From Ichthyophonus hoferi (Eukaryota; Opisthokonta; Ichthyosporea; Ichthyophonida; Ichthyophonidae): a stretch of DNA of 13,392 nucleotides. A model generated the notes under the pieces. The model was not told the DNA's origin and did not search any database. It saw only the letters and a program-made list of their open reading frames with translations. Location: contig NAOQ01000213.1 in assembly GCA_002751075.1 (NCBI GenBank), positions 25,620-39,011 on the forward strand, given 5' to 3'. This document shows positions 1 to 8,999 of this stretch, piece after piece; the stretch's first letter is position 1; each line of letters opens with the position of its first letter. The position numbers were made by a program, and so were the translations under genes.

Positions 1-46
<46 letters not shown>
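1..46. repeat. Compound (TA)n(TG)n microsatellite
   Basis: The window opens inside a dinucleotide repeat. About eleven TA units are followed directly by about eleven TG units and a short G-rich end. The left boundary lies outside the window. Confidence 0.95.
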
Positions 47-621
47 GGTGTGGAAAAAGATCACTAATTGTAACATACACTGTTAGCACTATACTAGTTA
101 TTAACTCACTATGAATTTAAGACCAGGCATGTGTGTAGGTTATATTAAAGTTATAATAAGCTAAAGTAGTCATTTAATCTCACTGCATAAATTATTGTAC
201 AATAAAATACATAATTATAATAATAATAATAAGCAATAGATGGACGTTATATTTCATGTGTTTCTTGACAAAAATTATACAATTGACCAATCATATTAAC
301 TATAGTTGACTTATAAAATTATTGTAGAATCAGATTGAACCATAAGTAACCAACCACAATAGGCTATTGTTTATAAACCAATAGTAAGATAGCATAAGGT
401 GATAAATATAATGTTATTGGCTCGTTTATTTTGGCCATACAGTTACATATTTTAGCTTACGCAATAGAGATGGATAAATTCTATGTGACTGAGCTACGTA
501 AGAATATGATAACCGGATCATACTTTATTATACTATAGTTTAGTATTATTAATATTAATATTAATATTAATATTTAATATTTTATAGTTAATAGGTAATG
601 TGTTAGAATACCCTTTTGCAG

Positions 622-835
622 TTTTTCTCATGAAACATACATATATTCTATTCAAAAGATGACTATGGATTTTTGAAGTTTAACATGACACTTCAAATTG
701 ATTGATTAATAATATAATAATTTAATTTATTAATAATCTTAATATTATATAGTTGATATGCATTTTTTCTTATGAAACGTCTAAAATATTCAAAAAATTA
801 TTATGGAACCATACATTTTTGAATTCTTATCATAT
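622..835. repeat. Diverged local direct duplication (622-690 and 763-835)
   Basis: Two stretches about 140 bases apart share the same order of short matches. Both run TTTTTCT, then ATGAAAC, then a run ending ATTCAAAA or TTCAAAAAA, then TATGGA, then ATTTTTGAA. Small indels separate the matches. This looks like an old tandem or segmental duplication of about 140 bases. In such AT-rich DNA part of the likeness could be chance, but the ATGAAAC and TATGGA matches keep their spacing. Confidence 0.45.
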
Positions 836-945
836 ATTTATTATGGTTTGACTAATAACATTCTTTCAAGATTATTCCGTGACCTTTGGCAAATTATTCT
901 CAATGCAAGATATTTTGGAATGTGGGTAACTAATATCTCTTATTG

Positions 946-984
946 GCTACATAATTGACATAATTGTTTTTATGATTATGTAGC
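946..984. repeat. Hairpin, 10-base perfect arms
   Basis: GCTACATAAT at 946-955 is the exact reverse complement of ATTATGTAGC at 975-984, with a 19-base loop. The neighbouring word TATTGGCTA occurs on the left arm (941-949) and again just to the right (991-999). It could be a relic of a small inverted-repeat element or a chance hairpin in AT-rich DNA. Confidence 0.55.
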
Positions 985-2458
985 AGTTTGTATTGGCTAA
1001 TATAACGTGCATTATTTATTCGGGCCGATGCCGTCGGGAAGTCAGATCAATTAAAACTACCTTTTAAAACATACATTGGGAAAAGACCTATATATATCTA
1101 TGTATCTATTTATAACACCCGTGGTATCTGGTTAATATAAGAAAACCACTTGAGTATGGATAGATGATGGCATTACAAGGTTATTCATTTATATATATAT
1201 GTATATATGTACACGTATACATGTACACCATGCCTCATTCTCTAATGTTCCACACTCTAACATTCCACAACAACTGGCTATGGTTCATAAATTGTGTATT
1301 GGTTTTACACTCTAGAATATTGCTCTAACCCTAAGCACAAGATAGATATAATGTAAAAGTACAACTAGATGTGCAAGGTAGTTGTGATGGAATTAGAGTA
1401 TCGACAAAATATTATTATTTTAAAACTATTGAATTGGTAACTAACAAAATAAAAGTCGTACTTAAAGTTGTTGGAACTGAGTTTTTCATTACGCTTACAT
1501 AGATTACCTAGACTATTATTTTTGTCTATTTTTAGCACATTTATGCATTCTATGTTACTATTTTTATATTTAAGATCAAGCTGCCTTCCATGCTACTCCT
1601 ATTGATCTATGATTTAAAAAAAAGAATTGTTAAACCAATTAGCCAAAAAATAGTTTAAGAACTGCAAACCAATCAGGACCTCATTCATACACCACCTATT
1701 GGGTGTTTTCCCTTGATGCATATATAACAGTTTCAAAAACAATATTAAAGTTATTCTTTTCAATTGACAAATATATTAGCAATCTGGGGTAGTTCTAGCG
1801 ACTTGTACACAGGCTTTGGAGTCGCTAATTGGGTGTTATATAATAGAATTATATATATATATATATAAATACATTACGATTTTGTTATAATATACAGCCT
1901 ATTAACATATTATATACTATGTCTTCCATAGTATAACAAATCATAAATGAACACAAAGCCTTGTGTGTCACGAGTGTATTCATATCTGCCTATAACAGTA
2001 TTGTACACGTACACAAGCATGCAAGGTTGCCACGTATGCCCGGATATGTCGGGCCTGTATCAGTTATTTCAGTTTTCATTTATATATTTTTTTATCTTAT
2101 CTCGATAACCCAATACTATTATGTACTCATTAGAGTGGGTCTTTAGCTAATCATCTCATTAATGTAATTACGTATCGGCAATTCAATTTGCCTGGCTGAA
2201 AACATAATTAATAAAATTAACTGATATCGGACCAATCATTTCATGATCTGCTTTTACAGAACTTCGGCCAAAGCTACATCTTCATTTACAGTTAACAATC
2301 TTGTAACATATATTGTTAAAAGCTTTTTCGGAAATTTAATTTACTTGCATTATTATTTATTTATATTTCGTCTTTTGATTATAAGTGATAGAAATTTATC
2401 ATCCCGATTATTTACTAGAAGGCCATCTATTCAAATCTGGTATAGTTAAACCATTAGA

Positions 2459-2741
2459 CTATACTTGGTCGTAATTTGGATTAAAAGACAGGTCCTCTGA
2501 GCTTGTCAATCTAAATGTACCAGTTGAAGTTAAGTCAATTTCAATATCGTCCGGAAATGGGATATCTACCAGTAAATGGAACGGTATCTGAAAAACTTGA
2601 TTCCTTGGAGTCGTAAGGCATAGTAGCTCAAACCTTCTGCTCTATGCTTATGAACCAGATATGGGCGAAGGGAGGAAATAAAAGCTTGCGTTTGGTAGAT
2701 AAGTCATCTTCTGAAGAACTTGGCAATCGGTTTGTAGTCAT
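2459..2741 (-). CDS. Unrecognised small minus-strand gene candidate (possibly two exons, or a relic)
   Basis: I do not recognise this protein. One minus-strand frame starts with ATG at 2741 (context GGC before it) and runs 37 codons to a stop at 2628-2630. It begins MTTNRLPSSSEDDLSTKRK, a serine/acidic stretch followed by basic residues. An overlapping frame on the same strand, without its own ATG, runs 60 codons to the stop at 2459-2461. It contains HLLVDIPFPDDIEIDL and ends SFNPNYDQV. An intron at 2588-2633 (GTTTGA donor, TTTTTCAG acceptor, 46 bases) would keep frame and give exons 2634-2741 and 2459-2587, 78 residues in all. The donor is weak and the intron is much shorter than those of the Seh1 gene, so this is only a candidate. 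A minus-strand AATAAA (2356-2361) lies about 100 bases past the stop. The stretch is visibly richer in G+C than its flanks. It could equally be the end of a longer gene or a decayed fragment. No signal peptide or membrane segment is seen. Confidence 0.3.
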
Positions 2742-4190
2742 GCCTTACTAATGAAAGGAATAATTGATTATAAGCTCATGCAGCATTTATTTAATGTTTA
2801 TATTCTCTGTTTCTCAATATGAATTCAAATTTTAGTTATATGATTACTGACCAAGTTACTGACCATCAGTTCCTTGCTATGGTTCTAAACGTGTAAGCTA
2901 AGCATTGGTCTTAAAACTTGTAAAAACTTTGTTTGGGGAAAACCATTTAGGTAGAATGTGTTTTTATATTAAATTGGTATCTCTCACTATAGGATTTTAC
3001 TTGGGTTTACCTGTGCCACAGTACAGATTTTAATCTTTACACATAAAGTACTAGTTAAATATCCCCAAGTACTTAACTTAAAGTTAAATTGGCTTCCTAA
3101 TATCTATCATTGTCCTAACAAAAAATACCTCAGAAAAACATTGGACAAATCACTAAGAGTCTCTATATAAAAATGATAAAATGTTAATTGTGATAAAAAA
3201 TATCTAAAAGCAAGTAACATCGCCGCTATTAGTAGTTTAATCTTTCTAACCTACTCATATTTTGTATAAAGATATAATGCATAAAAAAATATATACAAAC
3301 TATGCTGATACTAGTGTATATGACAAAAATCCCCCTACATCTTTATATACCTATTGAGACATAATTCTGTATGTCTAAAGCTGGCTGGGCACATACTTTG
3401 CAAAGGTATTTCATTCCCTAAGTGTTTGGCCAGCTAGTGTATGATGTCTTGTACAAAAATACATATTGTTTATATAGTACTGAATTTCTAAATGTTAAGT
3501 AGCGTTTAGAATAAAGCTTCAATTAGTGATTAAGAGTTAGACATTAATTAATGATAACTAATTAATTGCATGGTGTCACTAACTGTAGCTAATTAAGGCT
3601 AGATATTTCATGCAGTCTAGAATATATATTTATTGTCACTTTAAATAGTGTTAGACATTGGTATTTAATTACGCACATAGTCATCAATGATACATATGTG
3701 ATACATAACGTCTAGAATGATCTTTTAAATAATCTGTTACGACAAGAATTTCTGATCACAAAGCATTCAATGTTTGTTTTGTTATAGCTTATTCATTTAT
3801 ATTACAAGAATGTAACTTTAAATTAATTTATTAATACATAGTTTGCATATAGTGAATTAGTTAATGAGCCATATAAGGAAAAATTTGTATAACCTTATTG
3901 AGATAGAATTAGATATTTCTAGTAGATATCTATGACTTCATGAATTATATTAGCCAAAACAAATGTATAAAAGAAACGGTTCTAGACAGAGCTGGGGCAG
4001 AAAAATATCAATAAACTAAATTTATTGGCAGGCACCCGATTAGAGAAATAAAAATAAAAACAATTAATTGCCTTATGAAACCAGCTATTAGCATATCTCC
4101 ATTCACAACACACACATCCCTACTATTACTGGCACCATGAATATTGGCAAGGCATTTATTTTCATTCATACTGACGATTTGAAAAGTGTA
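2742..4190. other. AT-rich intergenic DNA, no gene seen
   Basis: No supported coding region. The stretch contains many short TAATTAAT-type words near 3530-3600, and an isolated AT-rich background with scattered diverged words such as GTTAGACATT (near 3536 and 3650). The hairpin cluster at 3357-3435 is listed separately. A 71-codon minus-strand open stretch at 4008-4223 overlaps the next region and shows no recognisable motif, so I do not call it. Confidence 0.55.
3357..3435. other. Cluster of three hairpins
   Basis: Three inverted repeats sit within 80 bases. AGACATA (3357-3363) pairs with TATGTCT (3370-3376) around a 6-base loop. AGCTGGC (3379-3385) pairs with GCCAGCT (3429-3435). Inside that outer stem lies a near-perfect palindrome at 3393-3409, ATAC...GGTAT around TTTGCAAA, with one unpaired base. 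The order gives a simple hairpin followed by a longer branched hairpin. This could be a structured RNA or the remains of a small inverted-repeat transposon. No H/ACA or C/D box set and no known RNA family was identified, so neither role is proven. Confidence 0.4.
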
Positions 4191-4194
4191 AGGG

Positions 4195-4868
4195 TTGGGT
4201 GTAGATTCAGCAGATAATACCACGATTGCAGTTCAACATATGGAATATGCTAAAAAGAACTTACCTCACACAAGTGAGGAAACTTTAGCCCTTCAAATCA
4301 CTCCATTAGATTCGATTCTATCTTCGTCAAATTATTTTTGCAATATAATCATTGGACAATATGTTGCTAACAACATGTTAGATAACAGTTAGGTTAAGTT
4401 CCTATTTAATAATATGCGTATCTTAAATGTTTATTGAAAGGTCAACTGCTATTGGCCTGAACCAACAACTATATAGCCAGCAATCGCAGACTTAGTCTGG
4501 ATCTTGATTAAATACTATAACAATGAAGTTAAAGATATTATATATGTCCGTTTAAGTAGTGTAATGGTCATTTAAAGAGGAAAAAATCCAACTTACTCTG
4601 CATCTAAGATCAAACATAAAGTTGTTATGAAAACAGCAACTAAATTAGGATTCATATGAAAGAAATAGCAATGCATCCAGTTCTCCTTTGACCAAGTGAC
4701 ATGGATACTTCAAGAAATATCCTTGAAGACTTTGACATAACTACATTTCTTGAGTTTAGCAAAATTAAAGAGGAACATCATATGTCCATGGACAGTGACG
4801 CAGAGTCTATAATCAGCAACAACGATTCTGACATACCTGTACAAAATCAGTTGGGGAAAATACCTTGA
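4195..4868 (+). pseudogene. Decayed coding-like relic of unknown family
   Basis: Several short plus-strand stretches here read with protein-like composition, unlike the T/A-rich chance frames elsewhere. One stretch (4195-4392) includes AVQHMEYAKKNLPHTSEE. Another (4701-4868) opens MDTSRNILEDFDITTFLEF, is strongly acidic, and later contains DSDAESIISNNDSD. The stretches lie in different frames with interruptions between them, so this is a broken element or gene. I cannot name the family: a transposase or a host gene fragment are both possible. It ends exactly where the copia-type element begins, which suggests it was already there when that element inserted, or that the two were joined later. 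Codon-like character is my judgement by eye. Confidence 0.3.
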
Positions 4869-7800
4869 TGAAGATCTCGGCCTTCTGATTCACATAGGAT
4901 TTGTTTGATCACTACCATGTTATCTTGAATGGTGGCCATGATGTAGTGTTATTTCACTCTGATGTACCTGGCATTCCTAGTGACTTTATTGTTTTTTGGT
5001 AATTTGAATCATTGACTGATTGTCTACAAGTATTAAAACTGGCTTCAAGATAATACCTAGGTAATCCAGAAAGTATATTATCCATACAGTTTGGTGAGTG
5101 GCCATACATAAGGCTCCGTACTTAGCTGCAGTACTTGATGTCATATCATTAGTCTGTTTCTTGCTCTACCAGGAAATCTGAGAATCTGAGATAAATGCAA
5201 TACAATCAGTAGTGAGCCTTCTTGAGTCCACAACCTCAGAAAAATCTGCATCCACATAGGCTATAAACTTAATGGGCTCATAGTGATAGATTATAACTTT
5301 TTCTGGGTTAAAGTTTAGGTATGCTATTCCATGAAGTACCATCTTCCAATGTGAGTTGAAAGGGTTGAAGGCAAAACAATGTAGGAATCTTATTGCAAAA
5401 GCAATATCTGAGGAGGTAAGCCTGGAGAACTATAGGAGGTATCCTATGACCATTTGGTAGTCCCTTATGTTGCATATGGGGTCATTGAGTTTGGCTAAGT
5501 CTAAAGCTGCTACCTAGCTGCGTAGTATTGATAAGATGGCATGCTTGGCATTAGTCAAGTTATATTTTCAAATAATCTCCTCTACATATCCCTATTGAGA
5601 TACATGAATGAAATTATTCTCATCTTTCAATATTTGGTATCCCAAATACTCCAAAGAAAACCTCAGTTCCTTTATAAGAATTTTTGTTTTATTTTGTTAA
5701 CAAGTCTATCAACAACAGCCTTTTAATCAGCTATTATTACCATATCGTCAACATGCACACAGATGGCCAGAAAATAAGGTATACCTTAAGGCACAAACAA
5801 ATATAGGTTGGTATTAATGTGGAACAGATGTTCTCTCATCATAAATGTTGCTAAGGTACATTGCCATACCAAATCAAACTACTTCCGATTATATAATGAC
5901 TGTTGAAGCTTACATATCCCCCTTGTAAAGCCAGGATAAATCATTCCCTTAGGTTGGTACATATAAATGTCCTTTTTGACCTTACTATTTGAATGAGCTC
6001 CAATAATGTTAAGTTGGGCTACTTCTAGGCTATTAGCTGTAGGTAGAATAATAAAGATGCAGATCAAAGTCAAAGAACATATTGGGAACCCAATGTCAAA
6101 ATAATCTACATTAGAGTGCTGATGATTGTCCTTGACTACAAATCAGGCTTTGTATTGGGTAACGGAACCATGGCAGTGATGTTTGTTATTGAAAAATCAT
6201 ATTTTTCTTAGAATCAGTTTGCTTGGGAATCAATATATCAATTTGTATGTTGTGTTGTCCTACAGAACCCTTCTTGCTGCATTGCCTTTCACCATTCTGG
6301 CCAGAGAGAGGACCTCATTGTTGCCGAAACAGACTTTGGAACGTCCAAACCATACACGTGAAGTAGTGATGTGGCATGGAGTGAAAGGTTGGTACTTATA
6401 CGTTTCAAGAGTTTTCCAAAAAGAAAATAGAAGCCTAATACTCCCCCTCAGTTAACAAGTCCTCTGGCAATTACTTGCTTGCTGAGATGAGAGTTGAAAT
6501 ATGCCTGTCCTTCTTAGGAGCTGGTTTGTTTACCATTGTAGACTTACCAGACTCCCCCAGATGCCGACCCATTAGTCAGCTCCACTATCATTTTGGAAAT
6601 TGTCCTCTATGCACCAATTCTCCCAAGTCAATATTGACTCTGGAGATTCTCCTTGAGGTCTACTTGATTTTTCTGGACTCGTCTTGATAACCTTTACAGA
6701 AGGAAGAACAGGAAACATTAACCTGAGAGACTGGCCTTTGCTCAAATAAATCTTGCCTTGTAGAACCAAATACGTCTGCTCAGTATTATTTTTTTTGTCT
6801 TCTTATCCAAAAGTCTGTAGACTTTCTGGGTATATTGATACCTTAGCAAAACTGCATCACTTTTTTGAGGGGAGATTTTTCTCATAGTGTCCAGCTTGTA
6901 GAAATAATTGCATCCAAAACTTCCAATTAAGTAGGTGTAGTGATTTGATGCTACAAAGGCTACAGAAGGTTTGTTGTCCCCAGGCTTTAGGATGGCAGTA
7001 CATTGAAAGTAAAGGCTGCAACCCCTACCACTTCATCCCACAAAATTCCTGATAGACTGCTTTCTATCAAGGAATTTCAGACCATCATGAATAATGTCTG
7101 CTTAAGATGTTCACTCATTCCAATTCCTGGAGAGTGGCTAGGAGCAGCTGTTTGGTGGAATATCCCATGCTTTGAAAGAAAACCCTTAAAACTGAGTCTA
7201 CTTACTCAAACTCATTGTTAGTAATCTATGTTAAAATAGGTTTATCATGTTTTACTAAGACAAAAGCATAATATTCCTTTAAAATGAGAAAAGCTTTCAG
7301 ATTCCTCCTTAGGAGAAAGATGGTTACATAATGCGAATACCTCTCAGTAAATGCTACTATGTACCTAAATCCTGAGCATGACTGTTTAAAAGGGCTGTCT
7401 AGGTCTGAATGAATCTTCTGTAGTAGTAGGGCGACTTTATTGGCGTGGATAGGATAGGATACACACTTGGTCTTAGATGTGTTGCAAGCCTTACATTTTT
7501 TGAAAGGGCTCCATCTACAGTGATATCGCATGAGTAGAGCACCTAGAACATAAATTCTAGACTGGGATGGATGAACCTTGAGTGGTATATCTCATAAAAG
7601 ATTAGTCCAGTTTCTTCACTGGATTATCTGCCACGTACAACGTTCATTGATGTTTGTAATGAGAACCCCTTGCAGTTTTTGTCCTTTGGCTCTACATTGG
7701 ACTTCGGATTGGTAATGTTGGTAGATGCAGATGAATTCCAAATTGCACGTTTCTGGCTACAAGAGCTGACGCCTTTTGCATGGATTCTTGACATAGAGTC

Positions 7801-8000
7801 ATTAACTGCGTCCTCTTGTATATCACATATCCAACTTGGATGATAATTACCGAGTTATCTTGAAAGCAGTTGTTATCTCCTCAGAGAGGATATTAAGAAT
7901 AAACTGACCTTTATAATAGGAACAAAGAACACATCCTTTAGTGTTATGGTCTCCACATAACATGTACCCAGAATAGTATAAATAAATACTGTGTGGTTCA
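4860..8000 (-). mobile_element. Fossil Ty1/copia-type LTR retrotransposon, pol region only
   Basis: The minus strand carries the copia order of pol domains, read from high to low coordinates. First come the end of the protease and the GAG-pre-integrase region (about 7960-7530). Next is the integrase with its zinc-finger end (CKAC) and the start of the catalytic core, IHSDLDSPF (about 7530-6900). A variable linker follows (about 6900-6200), then reverse transcriptase with the KARFVVKD-type entry and a copia VDDM motif near 5750 (about 6180-5400), then RNase H with the DAD and SSTAAKY-type motifs (about 5300-4870). This order, integrase before reverse transcriptase, is diagnostic of Ty1/copia. 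No gag, primer-binding site or LTR pair was recognised. The element is heavily broken, with more than a dozen interruptions, and is therefore old and inactive. The longest clean stretch is about 100 codons, at 7226-7531. Plus-strand open stretches within this interval are shadows. Confidence 0.88.
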
Positions 8001-8357
8001 CATGGGTTCACATGGGACGTCCAGTTTTGTTTACATTATATTCCACCACCTAGCATGTGTCAATGTCCAGGTATTAGCTTAAAATAAAAACAGGGTATGT
8101 TTATACTGCAGTTTTGTTGTTTCTACAATATTTATATACTAACTTTTGTTTTAGTATAATTATAAAATAATTTACTTAATAGAGATTTAATATTTAAAAA
8201 AGAATTGAATGGTCATAGATGCTAATTATTAACGGAGATGAGACTAACTATGTTAGGAATATTATGGGATACCATTAGGGTCATGATATTATTTAATTAC
8301 AACATATCCCCATATATACAATTATATGTATATATGATCGTGGCTTTATCATCAATG

Positions 8358-8377
8358 ACCAGGTCAAACCAGGTCAA
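8358..8377. promoter_or_regulatory. AGGTCA direct repeat with 4-base spacer (DR4-like)
   Basis: AGGTCA at 8361-8366 and 8371-8376 are separated by AACC. Both half-sites match the nuclear-receptor consensus exactly. The 10-base unit ACCAGGTCAA is repeated twice (8358-8367, 8368-8377), so a simple tandem duplication could have made it. The left half also forms a palindrome, TGACC-A-GGTCA (8356-8366). It lies about 620 bases upstream of the Seh1 ATG. Function is unproven. Confidence 0.3.
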
Positions 8378-8429
8378 TCTACTATGATATTGTAATCTTG
8401 TATTTTTTTTTGGATTTAGTTGGGCATGA

Positions 8430-8453
8430 GAATATATATATCTATATATATTC
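8430..8453. repeat. 24-base perfect A/T palindrome
   Basis: GAATATATATA (8430-8440) and TATATATATTC (8443-8453) are exact reverse complements with a 2-base centre. This is a cruciform-prone AT sequence of the kind common in AT-rich genomes. Confidence 0.8.
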
Positions 8454-8692
8454 AATTAACTTCAGCACATCTAGCTTCTAATGGCATTAAATTTACTCAT
8501 ACAACTTAATTATCATAAAGGTATGTGATTGACTAGTTGTAATAAGAGTTTAACAGGCATGAAAACACTATCATGCCATTATTTCAGGTATAGTATATAC
8601 TATAAGCCCAAGCTAAATATTTAACCGGCAATTAAAAGTATATAATAATAACATAACTATTATATAACAGAAATATTACATCCTCACTATCT

Positions 8693-8715
8693 TATGCGGG
8701 TGAGATGACCGCATA
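8693..8715. other. GC-containing hairpin upstream of Seh1
   Basis: TATGCGG (8693-8699) and CCGCATA (8709-8715) form a 7-base perfect stem with a 9-base loop. It stands out because four of its pairs are G-C or C-G in a very AT-rich region. It may be a protein-binding dyad or a chance match. Confidence 0.4.
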
Positions 8716-8769
8716 TAGCATGGTTAAAAAGCATACATTACGTACCTTGAAGGGAACTATGCATCTTTC

Positions 8770-8859
8770 ATTGGTCATAACGTAATTTTTAATCTACACT
8801 TCAATTATCCTAAAAGATACTATTGGCTAATAAAGTTTAATAACCTTTTGGGCGCGAAC
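8770..8859 (+). promoter_or_regulatory. Candidate promoter core: two ATTGG (inverted CCAAT) boxes and an E2F-like site
   Basis: ATTGG occurs at 8770-8774 and again in ATTGGCT at 8822-8828; both are inverted CCAAT boxes. A GC-rich word, TTTTGGGCGCGAAC (8846-8859), resembles an E2F site on either strand and is the most GC-rich spot upstream of the gene. All lie 140-230 bases before the ATG, where a promoter is expected. These motifs fit a growth- or cell-cycle-linked housekeeping gene, but no binding is shown. Confidence 0.35.
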
Positions 8860-8912
8860 AGACCTGAAAACACTAACACTATAATACTGTGGTGTATGTA
8901 TAATATAATTTT

Positions 8913-8982
8913 GTATAGTATAGTATAGTATAATATAATATAATATAATATAGTATAGTATAGTATAGTATAGTATAATATA
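8913..8982. repeat. (TATAG/TATAA)n pentanucleotide microsatellite
   Basis: About 14 five-base units run as a block of TATAG, then TATAA, then TATAG. The repeat ends only 17 bases before the Seh1 ATG, so it lies in the 5' untranslated region or core promoter. Confidence 0.9.
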
Positions 8983-8999
8983 TTACGTATCATACCAAT

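Larger units (their letters stand above)
47..2458. other. AT-rich intergenic DNA, no gene seen
   Basis: This stretch has stops in all frames and no reading frame with coding character. The two longest open stretches (about 1961-2146 and 2243-2449, plus) have no ATG-led conserved motif and read as hydrophobic T-rich chance frames. It holds short A/T repeats: ATTAAT units near 541-577, an AT run near 1848-1867, and alternating TA/TG/AC near 1190-1228. A small GC-rich hairpin at 2038-2054 (arms GCCCG and CGGGC, 7-base loop) stands out against the AT background. No tRNA, rRNA or known transposon ends were recognised. Confidence 0.6.
8001..8999. other. Upstream region of the Seh1-like gene
   Basis: About 1 kb of AT-rich DNA lies between the copia relic and the Seh1 start codon, with no coding region. 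It contains a short tandem word near 7996-8017 (GGTTCACATG twice), a DR4-like motif, a 24-base palindrome, a hairpin, two ATTGG boxes, an E2F-like site and a pentanucleotide repeat, listed separately. No transcription start can be fixed from sequence alone. Confidence 0.6.

Noticed and set aside
2421-2445. tRNA T-loop-like TTCAAATC
   Set aside because: No matching stem, anticodon arm or acceptor stem could be built around it.
6183-6687. Two plus-strand frames of 90 and 70 codons
   Set aside because: They lie antisense to the pol linker and the start of reverse transcriptase of the minus-strand copia fossil and show no conserved motif of their own.
7003-7221. 72-codon plus-strand frame
   Set aside because: It is antisense to the integrase region of the copia fossil.
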